Positions 1 through 9,304 of a stretch of 64,000 nucleotides of DNA are shown piece after piece (the first letter of the stretch is position 1; every line of letters starts with the position of its first letter). The notes below the pieces were generated by a model that was given only the letters and a program-made list of their open reading frames with translations, searched no databases and was not told the origin of the DNA. The position numbers were made by a program, and so were the translations under genes. This DNA comes from Pelagomonas calceolata (Eukaryota; Sar; Pelagophyceae; Pelagomonadales; Pelagomonadaceae). The stretch lies in the NCBI GenBank assembly GCA_918797485.1, contig CAKKNE010000006.1, positions 2,604,001 to 2,668,000 on the forward strand, read 5' to 3'.

Positions 1-27
1 AAGCCTTTACCTCCAATAAATGATAAT

Positions 28-678
28 ATGATAAGGAAGCCTCAACAAATATGTGCGTGCGGCTTCTCTTGTGGGCTGGAGGTGGACTTTCTACGGCATT
101 GTCTTGAATGTGAATCGAGGGAAGGCGACACGGTCGACCTGCTGCTGCTGATGCGGACCTTGGATCCTGACGTTCATCGTAAGGAGGCCGCGATCCGCTC
201 TATGTCAACCGCGCCCGCGCCGTCTCCCATAAACGTCTTGACGCTCGAGGCGGCGACGCCGTCGAAGAAGAAGAAACGCAAGAAGCGGCAAGCTGAGGCG
301 CCGGCACCAGCAGCTAGAATGGGCCGCGAGTCCTACGACGCCTACCCGGCCGAGATTTTGACCCTGGAAGATATTCCGGGACGGCCCGAGTCCGCGGGCT
401 TGAGGTTGGACGGGAGCGCGCTGCGGTCGCCCTTCCTCAACGCGCGCCCGGGGTCCTCGCGGCCCGGCACGGCATCGCGGCCCGGCACGGCGAACTCGGA
501 CAAGTCCGTGACCTGGAAGCTGCCGTCCCTGCCGGCCGTGAAGCAGTCGGAGTTGGGGGAGGTCGAGGACCCGACGGCGTTCCCGGCGCCGCTCGTCGCC
601 AAGGACGACGGCGTCAAGCCGAAGAAGAAGGGGTGGTTCGGGCGTCGTTCCCGGACGCCACCACGTACGCCACCCTAG
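28..678 (+). CDS. hypothetical protein, possibly 5'-truncated by the window edge
   Basis: An ORF of 216 codons opens with ATG at 28, but the same frame stays open to base 1, so the true start may lie outside the window. The first 35 residues hold closely spaced cysteines and a histidine (CACGFSC, then HCLEC), which could form a small zinc site. The middle has a Lys/Arg tract that looks like a nuclear signal. The tail is low complexity with RPGS/RPGT repeats and ends in a basic Arg/Pro run. I recognise no family. Codon use resembles the neighbouring genes. It could be the last exon of a longer gene. Confidence 0.45.
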   Translation: MIRKPQQICACGFSCGLEVDFLRHCLECESREGDTVDLLLLMRTLDPDVHRKEAAIRSMSTAPAPSPINVLTLEAATPSKKKKRKKRQAEAPAPAARMGRESYDAYPAEILTLEDIPGRPESAGLRLDGSALRSPFLNARPGSSRPGTASRPGTANSDKSVTWKLPSLPAVKQSELGEVEDPTAFPAPLVAKDDGVKPKKKGWFGRRSRTPPRTPP

Positions 679-792
679 GTCGAGTTCGGGTGAGGGTTGT
701 GACTAAGATATGTCTTTGTGTATTTGCCTAACTTACGAGAGAGAACTTAGGAAAGTGGAAACGGCATCTGCGTGCCACGAGACGCGGGCATA

Positions 793-1386
793 TCACCGGC
801 TGCGAAACATATGCGGACATAAATTATTGCCATAGCAAGCCTCAGTGCCGGTACCTCCGAGCCTACGGCCTTGCGCTGTACCGCAGCCCGGTAGTGGGGT
901 GCCGTCAGCGGCAATCGGTTCACCCGAAGAGTCGTAATTGACGCAGCACGACTGCATAGGCGAAATTGTGCACGCTTCACATATTTGGTCGTAAGCCCTG
1001 GAACCGACGGGGAGGGGTTTGGCGTAGTCTGCGGGCACAGAGACTCCTTCGTCGCTGGCAGATCGCCGCCACATGTTCGAGCAGTTCTGCTGCTCCTCGG
1101 GGCAGGCAGTGCACGTGTCCGAGCAAAAATCCGAAATCTCCGGCACGTCTGGGCTCGCGCACGCGCCAAAGTGGTAGGCATGCTGACACTTTGGGACGTA
1201 AACGCCCCGTTCGCACAGCCCCGGGCCATCCTTCAATTTTGATGGCAATGAAGCGATGGCGTCACTAGAGATTAGAACCAGGACGACGGCCGCGCAGAGA
1301 GCAAATAAGGCGGCCGCCCCTACGATGACGGCGCGCGTCAACGACTTGGGGGCAGGCTCGGCCTCGGGAATTGTTGATTGCTCCAT
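793..1386 (-). CDS. single-pass membrane protein with Cys-rich outer domain
   Basis: The ORF can be read from an upstream codon, but I chose the internal ATG at 1386. It places a short cytosolic tail (MEQSTIPEAEPAPKSLTR) directly before one strong hydrophobic segment (about residues 20-40, AVIVGAAALFALCAAVVLVL). The remaining ~155 residues are rich in cysteine (about 16), consistent with a disulfide-bonded extracellular or luminal domain. No known family is evident. It is divergent from the rhodanese-methyltransferase gene at 1588, and the 201-bp gap between them holds the CTAG palindrome. Confidence 0.6.
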   Translation of the reverse strand: MEQSTIPEAEPAPKSLTRAVIVGAAALFALCAAVVLVLISSDAIASLPSKLKDGPGLCERGVYVPKCQHAYHFGACASPDVPEISDFCSDTCTACPEEQQNCSNMWRRSASDEGVSVPADYAKPLPVGSRAYDQICEACTISPMQSCCVNYDSSGEPIAADGTPLPGCGTAQGRRLGGTGTEACYGNNLCPHMFRSR

Positions 1387-1496
1387 GGCACCGCGTTCCT
1401 TGTGTGGTGGATAATCTGAATGACGATAATGGTAATGGCCTCGCGCTTTCACGAGCGCGCAATGAGCTCGCGCCGGAACTTGCTAAAAAATCCTTC

Positions 1497-1517
1497 CTAG
1501 TGTCTTACAGGGCTAGC
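1497..1517. promoter_or_regulatory. CTAG-palindrome motif in divergent promoter
   Basis: CTAGTGTCTTACA and GGCTAGC frame this site, with the two CTAG cores 16 bp apart. It lies between divergent genes starting at 1386 (-) and 1588 (+), about 70 bp from the latter. Similar sites occur at 7677, 18156, 25273, 46161, 48476, 51087 and 57833. The regulatory role is inferred from this recurrence. Confidence 0.55.
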
Positions 1518-1587
1518 TAACAGCAGCTCGGTTCTCACTTGCCATACGAGCCCATGAATGGAGTTGATGCATGCGTGACAGGCGCGC

Positions 1588-2403
1588 ATGGCTATACCAC
1601 TGGTGCTAGACGTGCGGAGCCAGCCAACTTATGAAGCGGGGCACGCCATCGATGCGTACAACATCCCTTTTGATGAACTACGCGATAGAGGCTTCGAGAT
1701 GCCAAGCCACAAAATGCCATTGGTGGTCGAGTGCGACGCAGCCGACGTCGAGACAGTCCGGGAGTGGTTCGCCACCAGAGACGAGCGGTGCCGCTGGAAC
1801 GTCGTCGACGTGCGCGCCGCCAGCGCGGAGAAATCGGGCCCCGGCGCGCCCGGCCGATTTCTCTTCTCCGGATCACCGCTCCTGGCAGCAATGGAGCAGC
1901 ACGTGCAGGCTGCTGCCGCGGCGCCGGGGTCGCGAGCGCTCGACGTGGGAAGCGGCTCCGGCCGCGACGCGGCGCTGCTGTGCTGTCGGTACGGCTTCGA
2001 TTTGGTGTGTGCCTTGGACCGCGACGCGAAGGCACTGAACCGCTGGACGCGTTTACTCGATCGGCATCAAGTGGCGCGCGAGTCGCGCGTCGCTGTCGAG
2101 GCGACAATTCGCGCGGAGGGAGACCTCACCGCAGCTCTTGCATCGCTCCCGGGGCCGTGGGACCTCATCCACGCGGCGCGGTTCCTGAAACGAGAAATGC
2201 TTGCGGAGCTCGCGTCGCTCCTCGCCCCGGGCGGCCTGCTGCTGTTCCACACCTTCTGCGAGGACCCGCCGCGGGCGCAGCACGCCGTCGCGCCGGGAGA
2301 GCTCCGGCGCGCGTTTTCTTCGCTCGAGATCCTCCGCGACGACGTGGGGGCCATCGACGACGGGCGCGAGCTGTCGTTTTTTGCGGCGCGGAGGCCTGCA
2401 TAG
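1588..2403 (+). CDS. rhodanese-like domain fused to SAM-dependent methyltransferase
   Basis: The protein has 271 residues. Residues 1-80 resemble a rhodanese domain: LVLDVRSQPTYEAGHAIDAYNIP is the usual opening with the DVR motif. The position where the active-site cysteine loop would fall reads VVECDAAD, so a Cys is present but the loop is not classical. Residues ~105-270 are a class I methyltransferase: the SAM-binding motif LDVGSGSGRDAALL (~residue 117), an acidic residue after the second strand (CALDRD), and a LLAPGGLLLFHTF motif typical of post-I strands. TehB-like or thiol/tellurite methyltransferases are the nearest guess. The substrate is unknown. The start is the first ATG after the divergent promoter. 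Confidence 0.75.
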   Translation: MAIPLVLDVRSQPTYEAGHAIDAYNIPFDELRDRGFEMPSHKMPLVVECDAADVETVREWFATRDERCRWNVVDVRAASAEKSGPGAPGRFLFSGSPLLAAMEQHVQAAAAAPGSRALDVGSGSGRDAALLCCRYGFDLVCALDRDAKALNRWTRLLDRHQVARESRVAVEATIRAEGDLTAALASLPGPWDLIHAARFLKREMLAELASLLAPGGLLLFHTFCEDPPRAQHAVAPGELRRAFSSLEILRDDVGAIDDGRELSFFAARRPA

Positions 2404-2809
2404 TGTAATGTTGTGATCTATGTCATCGTTCTGCCGCGGCTAAGGCGTCTTGGCCAGGAAACCCGTTTTGGCTTGACATTTGGTGGCTCCGAGGAAGCAC
2501 CGCATCTTGGTCAGTCTAGCGTCAGGTATCCACCGCGCGAAGCATCGTCCGAAAGTCATATATTGCGCGTCGATCGGATACGCGCCGAAAGGTGTGCAAT
2601 GCAGCTCGAAAACACAAAATCTCCCCGCAGTCTGTGAGAGTTTTGCAGCGTACGCGCGACGCGAGAGCGTAGACGCCCGCGCGTGGGCCGCGCTGGACGT
2701 ACCGCGTGGCTGCCGCACTCTGGCCGCGATCCCGCGCGCCATCTCGCGATAATCGTTACCGCGTGACGGTCCGCGTCCCGCGCGCAGGCGTATTAAACTA
2801 GCAGCAACG
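2404..2809. other. intergenic, no gene seen
   Basis: About 400 bp with no convincing coding frame on either strand. Near its right end (about 2790) there is an AT-richer stretch (TATTAAACTAGC) that could be a core promoter for the small ORF at 2810. Confidence 0.4.
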
Positions 2810-3037
2810 ATGACGTCCGCGCGTCTGCTCGTCGCGATGGCCATCGTCGCCTACACGGCCAGCGCCATCAAACATAAATTGGAGATGCAGCAAGAAAAAC
2901 CCGCAGCGCCAGCGAGGCGCGATTCGCCGCGAGACCTCTGCCTGATCGATCGGGCCGCCATCGCTCAGATAGGGAAGTCCAAGCTCGTCTACTACCTGAT
3001 CTTGGCCGGCTCCGGCGCCCCGGGCCCGCACTGCTAG
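2810..3037 (+). CDS. small secreted or membrane ORF, uncertain
   Basis: A 75-codon ORF starts MTSARLLVAMAIVAYTASAIKHK, which looks like a signal peptide or a single N-terminal membrane segment. The rest is unremarkable. A TATA-like stretch and a CTAGC half-site lie just upstream. Downstream, at about 3128-3150, the intron-associated word GCCATCGACGCGACG appears, so this could be the first exon of a spliced gene whose later exons I cannot place before the SMC2 3' end at 3228. The ORF may also be spurious. Confidence 0.3.
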   Translation: MTSARLLVAMAIVAYTASAIKHKLEMQQEKPAAPARRDSPRDLCLIDRAAIAQIGKSKLVYYLILAGSGAPGPHC

Positions 3038-3227
3038 CCGCGTCGTCCCGCCCAGAATCGACCTCGGCCATCGATTCCCGCGCCGAGGACTGCATAAGTC
3101 CCCTCTCTGGATTTTGTAGTCCCCCGACGCCATCGACGCGACGAGTCTCCACGAGTACTACCCGGGCCCAAGAGAAATTTCGTCGGGACCGACTTAGCTA
3201 CGCCCCGGGAGGGGGGGAAAGACGCAC

Positions 3228-6200
3228 CTACTTCTTCGCGCGCTTCGCCGACGTGTTGTGCTTCGTCGTCGTCCGCGCGACCGTCGACACGCCGTCGACG
3301 AACTTCGTCCGGAAGACGACGTTCGCGTTGTTGAACATGCCCTCCTTGAGCGACACGACGATGAACTGCGACGCCTTGAAGTGGGCCCTTAACATCACGC
3401 CGATGTTCTGCGTGTGGGACAGGTCGAGGGCCGCGTCGACCTCATCCAGAATATACATGGGCGCCGGCTTGAAGAGGAGCATGGCCAGGACGAGCGAGAG
3501 GGCTATTAATGAGCGTTGCCCGCCCGACAGCTCGGACAGCGACCTGCGTGGAAAGCAAATTTACGGCGCGTGCGGCGATGGGTTGATTCCACACAGCCCG
3601 CGACTCCTTCCAGAGGCCGCCGAAGCCGACTTTCACTTCTAACCCATCTAGCACTGAAGTCGCGCCCTCCGGCGGCTCCAATTTAGCATGCGCCCCCGGT
3701 AGCAACGAGCTAAATATCGAGCCAAAGTCGCGGTTCACCTTCTGCCACGTGGCCTGCGCGGGAGCGACGCCGTCGCGGAACCGCGTGGACGCTCTGAAAA
3801 GTACAGACGCGGCGTCCGCGCCTCGAGCGTCTCCTGCTTCTTCACTTCTAGTTCCGAAATGACCGCTTCTATTTTGGATCTGTCTCTGGCAACAGTAGCT
3901 TTCTTCGCCGTGAGATCATCGTAATCCCGTTCCGACTTCTCGATCATGCCCATGACCCTCTTATTAATTTTGCGAGCGAGCTTGTCCTGGGCGCGCTCGA
4001 GCTTGTCGAGGTCCGCTCGAGCTCGAGCGGCCCCGCCCTCGCGCGCCGCGAAATCATAATCCCCGCCCGCACAGCCGAAGAAGCCCTTCTCGTGGGGGAT
4101 CCACGTGTGCTTTTCCGTTAATGACTCGACCCTACGCGCGGCATTGGACGCCTCCGTTTTGAGTCGAGCGGCCGTGTGCGTCGCTTTCTTGGCCTCGACG
4201 TCGCAGGCCGCGGCCCGTTTCCGAGCGGCGGTAGCCTCCTCGCCTAATTGCCTCGCCTCGGACTCGGCCGCGTCGAGCTCCGCCGCGGCTTCGTCGAGGC
4301 CCGCCTGGGCCTCGTCTCGGACAGCGCAAGCTTCACTCAGGGCCTTGTCGGCGCGCTCCAACGCTCTCTTGGACGCATTCAAGGCATTCTCCAGACCTTT
4401 GAGGGACGTGCCCGAGGCGCTTCTCTCATCACCTATGTGGGAACGGCACCGTCGCGACACGACCGCGACTCTCTTACGAGGCGCTCTGGCGGCCGCGTCG
4501 ACGACATCGAGGCGACGCGAGGACGCCATCTTCAATACCAAGTCACGTTCAAGTTCAGTGACGACGCCGCGTCCGCACCGAGCGCCTGGAGCTCGGCGCG
4601 CGCCTTCTTCAGACGCTTCTCGGCCTCGGACAGGGCCTTCTTCGCCTGGTCCGCGCCCTTCTTCGCCGCCTTCGCGGCCTTGTTGAGCTTCTCGAGCTCC
4701 TGGCGTCGAGCCTGTTCTATTTTTTTGCCGTCGCGCTCGAGGGCCTCCAATTTGGCTGAAGACTCCTCATCTGTCTTAAGAGCGTCCTGGCGGTCGTCCT
4801 CGAGTTGCTGCAGCTCCTTGTCTAGCGTTTCTAACTTGACGACGGCGGAACCGGCGTCGGAAGCTTCAAGCTCCTCGCGAGCAGCGGTTAACTCCGCGGT
4901 CGCGACGCCCAACGCCGACGTGAGCGTCCGCAGCTCGTTGGCGTGCTTTGCTGAAGCGTCCGCTAGCGCACAGGCCTCCCGGGCTCGTTGCGACGCTTCC
5001 GAGGCTTCCGATTGCTGCTGGTGTAAGGCCACGACCAATCCGAGGCAAGCTCCCAGGTTGCCCGACCGAGACCCGCCCGACAGCGTCCCGCGAGGGTCAC
5101 ACACATCTCCATCTAATGTCACACATCTAGCTTTGACACCCGAGTCGAACGCGACCGCGCGCGCGACCTGTGTGTGACATGTATCCCGAAATGCGCTCAA
5201 AATCAAAAGTGAGACCACCCACGTCATCGTGAGATGGAGGCGAGTACGGGACGCCGCAATCAGACGTCCATGCTGTCGCACACGAGAGCCCCCCCAAAGG
5301 CATATTCGACGGCGTTCTTCACGTGTTCTTCGTGGCCGACGAACTCCAATGCGATGCGGGCACTCCCGCCGGCCTTCTTCGCGACACTCGACGCGCGCGC
5401 GCACCGCTTGTCGTCCAATCTACCCGCGCGCACTTTGTTCAACGGAATTAATGTCACTCGTCGACGCAACTGGCCCCGCTCCAGCAACGCTTTGCCCGTC
5501 TTCTCGTCATCTACGACCACTTGGTACAGTCTACCGCCAGCCACGACCTCCAGAGCCGCGGCGTATTTCCCGTCGCAAGGCGTGACTAGTGATGCTAACA
5601 CACCCCGCACCTTCTCCGCATCGAAGCCCTTGCCCGGGTGCTCATAATCAAATTTCAGTCTCGCTTTGAGTTGCGCTTCCGTCCGTTGGGCGCGCTGCGA
5701 GCACTCGCGCGCTTTCTGGGAAAGTTCCTTCGCCTGCCTCTGTAGAGCATCCGCATCACCGGGCGACGTGGCTGAATGCTCATCCACCTTCGATTGACAC
5801 TTAGATACTTTCTCTTCACAGGCCGAGAAAGCTTTCTTCAAACCTTTAGCCGAAGACGCGTACTTGGACGCCAGTTCTGCAGCTTGCTCCCTACGCTTCT
5901 CGAGGGCCGACTGCTTGGCGTCGCACTTCTTGAGGGTCGCGCGCGCGGTTCTCTGAGCGTCCTTGTGGGCCGCCAATTGTTCAGAGACGGACTTCGTGTC
6001 AGTCGCGCCTTTCCCGGCGAGCGCCTCCTTGTGGACCGTCTCGGCCTCGTTCCACGCTTGGTCGGCCTCATCCTTCTCCGTAGAACACTCCTCGACAGCT
6101 TGTTCACATAATGCGACTTCTTCTTTTTTGGCCGATTCAATGCGCTCGTTGTCCGCGGCCGCGTCGGCCTCGCCCTTCAGTCTAGAGTCATCAGCGTCAA

Positions 6201-7311
6201 AAGCCGTTTGCGCGCCCTTCTGGGCCGCCTCGAGCCGCGCGACCTCCGTCGACGCGTCGTCGACGGCTTTTTTGAGCTCCTTGCGTCTTTGGGAAGCTAG
6301 ACCAGCAGCACCGTCCTTCGCGCGGCATTTGGCCTCCTGGGCCTTCTTGGCCTCGGCCTCGTCGGCCTTTGACGCGGCTTCCTGCTCGAGGGCCTGGGCT
6401 TCTCGTTCGGCCTTGGCGGCGCCTGCGTGTTGCGATTGTCATCATCGTGTCGCGGCGACGGCGCCATCGACGCGTCGGCGCCGTCCATACGAAGGCGCCA
6501 CCGCCACGCCATCGACGCGTCGTCCAATGAAGGGAACGCAAGGACGCCGCGCCAGACCCTCGCCCGCCACCGCCGCGTTCTTCTCGGCCTCGTCGTACTC
6601 GGCCGCCACACAAAAGCGCTCCAATCTAGAAACTTCAGCGGCGTTCGCCGACCACCGCAAGTAATGACTTTTTTCCTCCCGTAACCGTTCTAAAGTAGGC
6701 GTAATGTCCGCAGCTAAAACCCGGTCGATCTCGTCGACTTTCGCTTGCTTCTTGTCCAAGGTCTTGAGGGCCGCCTGTTTCTTCGATTCGAACATCCGGG
6801 TCCCGGCCGCCTCCTCGACCATGCTTAATATTTCGGGAGGCTTCATATTTAGGACCTTCGTGATGCGGCCCTGCATGATGAGGAAGTGGGGGTTGTTCAC
6901 GTTGAGCTGGACGGACTGGAAGAGGTTGGCCACACTTGACGCTTGCGCCCCTTTGCCGTTGATGAGGTAGCGGTTGCGGCCGCCCACAACAACTTCGCGC
7001 GTGACACATAAGCGTTTCTCGCCCTCGTAGCCGACCGGCGAACTCTTGATCTCCGAGTTGTCGAAGACGATCGTGACGGAAGCTTTGGTGACTCCCGCTT
7101 GGCCCTGCTTGTAGACTAAATCCTGCAAGTTCGCGGCGCGTACTTGGGAGAGGTTCGAGATGCCGAGGACGAAGCAGATCGCGTCGAGGATGTTGCTCTT
7201 GCCGGAGCCATTTAACCCAGTGATGGCGTTGAACGCGGGATCGAAGCCGCTCACGACCGTTCTTGTGGCATAACTCTTGAAGCCGTCGATGATGACCTCG
7301 AGGATGTGCAT
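3228..7311 (-). CDS. SMC2: SMC2, condensin ATPase subunit (six exons)
   Basis: Six exons join in frame: 7311-6558, 6422-5266, 5167-4579, 4432-3822, 3753-3605 and 3543-3228, giving 1,191 residues, close to the usual ~1,197. The start at [15 protein letters not shown] matches the family N-terminus. The Walker A reads GLNGSGKSN (~residue 32). Long coiled coils flank the hinge, which ends at VCDSMDVARAVAF and [13 protein letters not shown]. The C-terminal head has [13 protein letters not shown], signature LSGGQRSL, Walker [12 protein letters not shown] and the late motif GVSTVAR. The protein acts with SMC4 in chromosome condensation. Exon 4/5 is best joined through a GC-AG intron (3754-3821), and the last intron is an introner. 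The exon 3/4 junction (intron 4433-4578) is the least certain, because other donors lie nearby. Confidence 0.93.
3544..3596 (-). mobile_element. introner element forming SMC2 intron 5
   Basis: On the minus strand the element begins CTGTGTGGAATCAACC and ends TTTCCACGCAG, so its ends are inverted repeats. It is flanked by GTCGCGGG on the exon 5 side and GTCGCTGT on the exon 6 side, an imperfect 8-bp duplication. The intron (3544-3604) starts at the GT of the duplicated flank and ends at the element's AG, so splicing rebuilds [15 protein letters not shown], as the SMC2 family requires. Confidence 0.7.
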
Positions 7312-7803
7312 GGTTGGTTTTTGGAGCACGGCGCGCCTCGGTCGGGCGGCTGCCGAGTGCTCTGGTCTAGCGGCGGCTCGGCGCGGCTAGGAATGTGTTG
7401 ACGTCGCTTCGCGGCGGCTCTGTAACGAACGTTACCGTTCGCTACTGAGTCAGGTGCGCCGCGGCGGCGTTTTAGTGTGCGTAGGGCGCGGTAGCGGGCG
7501 CAACGGCGTGTTTGTGCCAGGCAACTGTAACTCCGGTTTCACGAGGAGCTGAGCCGCTCGTCGCGCTGACAGCGGAGCGCAGGGCTGCTACAGTGCTCCT
7601 TTAACGCGGCTTGGCTCAGCGCGGCGTCAACGTCGCGTATAGAGCGCGGCGCGGGTCGAGCGTCCAAAACAGCTTTCTAGTGTCTTACAGGCCGCTAGCA
7701 AACATTTTTTTAATGGCAAAAAAACAGGGCGCTATGCGCTTCACGCAACTGTTAGAGCTGTGAAATTTGGTCTCAGACTGCTCTCTGATAAGCAACAAGC
7801 GCC
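7312..7803. other. divergent promoter region between SMC2 and a + strand gene
   Basis: No coding frame is convincing in these 492 bp. Seen here are a perfect 6-bp inverted repeat (GTAACG-AA-CGTTAC, 7422-7435), GC-rich simple sequence, and the CTAG palindrome at 7677-7699. Confidence 0.5.
7677..7699. promoter_or_regulatory. CTAG-palindrome motif in divergent promoter
   Basis: CTAGTGTCTTACA, then GGC, then CGCTAGC. The cores are 18 bp apart, 105 bp upstream of the ATG at 7804 and 366 bp from SMC2. The inner TGTCTTACAG is identical to that at 1501-1510. Confidence 0.6.
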
Positions 7804-8319
7804 ATGGCTGCCGCAAAGGCCAGCTTCTTCCCGTACGTGGCCGCGGCGCCAGCCGAGCCCCAAGCACCGCTCAAAGACGAAGCCGCAGCGCTGCGCAAGA
7901 GCCTAGCCGACAAGTCTAAGCGTGACGAGGCGACCGCGGAGACGCGCCGAACGCTGGACGCGCGACGCGAGGCGCAGACCGTCGCGCGGCGCGAGGCGCG
8001 CAAGGCCGAGCGCGCCGCCGCGACGCGCCAAGCCGTCCACGCGACGCGCGTGGCGCTGGCGAAACGTGTGGAAACGGCGCGATTCGCCGCCGAGGCCGCG
8101 GCCGAGCGCTGCGCCAGCGCCGACGCTGATGCGGCTTCGAAACAACGAGCGCGCGCCGATGCGGCTCTGGAGAAGCGTCGCCGAGAGTTCAAGAAGGCCG
8201 TAGAGAAGGCCAAGAAGCGCTTTGATGATGTGGCCCAGGTCTGGGCGCGGCGCGACCGGCGGACGGACGATCGGCTTCGGGACATGCGTGTCCTGCCGGC
8301 CAAAGCAGCTGCTGCGTAA
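7804..8319 (+). CDS. Ala/Arg-rich coiled-coil protein
   Basis: The protein has 171 residues. After a short hydrophobic N-terminus (MAAAKASFFPYVAAAPAEP), residues ~25-155 are a continuous charged helix of Ala, Arg, Glu and Lys with heptad-like spacing. The end is short and Ala-rich. No family is recognisable and no catalytic motif is visible. It is a single exon, in the same direction as the next gene, whose ATG lies 175 bp downstream. Confidence 0.55.
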   Translation: MAAAKASFFPYVAAAPAEPQAPLKDEAAALRKSLADKSKRDEATAETRRTLDARREAQTVARREARKAERAAATRQAVHATRVALAKRVETARFAAEAAAERCASADADAASKQRARADAALEKRRREFKKAVEKAKKRFDDVAQVWARRDRRTDDRLRDMRVLPAKAAAA

Positions 8320-8494
8320 GACCGTGTTCTGTGTACTACGTACATGCTTATGCGTGTGGTGGGTTAAACAGCGGCGTGAGACGAACGCGGCTAGTGTGTC
8401 TATACACTATCAACTCATTTTGCAATTGCCCGTTTTGGGCCTGCTTGGCCGCATTGCTGACGTTCCACGGCTATTCGTAGTCACGCGATTTAAC

Positions 8495-9250
8495 ATGGGT
8501 GACAGGCTCCTGGAGCACGCCCTCGACGGCGACGCTACAACAACGGAGTGGCGTGAAGCCGGGTTCAGAGCTGCCAGCGAGGCCGGCGCCTTTTTTGCGG
8601 TCACAGCTGGCTCACGCATGGCGCAAGCCGCGCTCGGCATCTCGACGCGAGCGCCGCCGGTCGCAGCGCTCGCGACACTGGCCACTGTATGTGTTGGCGC
8701 GGTCGCCGCGTCGTGCGCCGGCGGCGGCCAGTTCCAGTTCGAGCAGTCGACCATTGATGACGCTTTACGAGCGGCCGCGTGCGGCGTGACGGCCTACGCT
8801 ATCCTGGGCGGCCGGCCGACGTCGTTGGCACCGTCCCACCTGGCGTCCGTCGGCGCCTTCGGCCGTCGGAGGGCGTCCCTGGCTGCGTCGCGCAACTACG
8901 CCACCGACGCGCAACGCAAGCAACTGGCGTCTTTAGGAAGACGCTTTGGCTGCCACACCTGCGGCGTCAAGTCTTCTGTACAGTGGATCGCGGATCACCA
9001 GCCGCCCCAGAAGATCGCCGCACTAAGGGACGCGCGCTGGTGGAAGCGGCTGCCGTTCCTTGGCGCGCCGACTTCACAAAGATTCTACCCGCAGTGCGCG
9101 CCCTGCTCGCAGAAGCAGAGCGCCGCCGTACGCGTTTTGAGTGGAAGGAGCGTTCTGCACCTCCCGACGGTGCGGCCGTTCCACCTGACGGGCTTCGTGA
9201 GCGCGCCACTCTCCCGAGCGTCGGCACCGAAGAAGCGATGGTATGAATAA
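8495..9250 (+). CDS. membrane protein with HNH-like CxxC/DHxPP/CxxC module
   Basis: I start at the ATG at 8495 (MGDRLLEHALDGD), because the upstream open frame overlaps the previous gene's 3' end and looks non-coding. The protein has 251 residues. Two or three hydrophobic segments lie at ~residues 30-110 (AALATLATVCVGAVAASC, AAACGVTAYAILGG). The C-terminal half carries CHTCG, then IADHQPP, then FYPQCAPCSQKQ. This C-x2-C, D-H, C-x2-C order is the layout of a treble-clef/HNH-type zinc module; nuclease activity is not established. A few uncharacterised eukaryotic proteins share this pattern as I remember it. A CTAGTGTGTC half-site lies at 8391. Confidence 0.6.
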   Translation: MGDRLLEHALDGDATTTEWREAGFRAASEAGAFFAVTAGSRMAQAALGISTRAPPVAALATLATVCVGAVAASCAGGGQFQFEQSTIDDALRAAACGVTAYAILGGRPTSLAPSHLASVGAFGRRRASLAASRNYATDAQRKQLASLGRRFGCHTCGVKSSVQWIADHQPPQKIAALRDARWWKRLPFLGAPTSQRFYPQCAPCSQKQSAAVRVLSGRSVLHLPTVRPFHLTGFVSAPLSRASAPKKRWYE

Positions 9251-9304
9251 CGAAACCGAGTATTAATAGGGGGGAGGCCGTGCCACGACGGCCAGGGGGG
9301 TTGT

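Noticed and set aside
3128-3160. The intron word GCCATCGACGCGACG as proof of an intron in the small ORF at 2810
   Set aside because: The same word occurs in a plain intergenic gap at 49672, so by itself it does not show splicing.
8222-8494. N-terminal extension of the HNH-like protein
   Set aside because: It overlaps the 3' end of the preceding gene in another frame and adds no signal; the ATG at 8495 is followed by typical coding.
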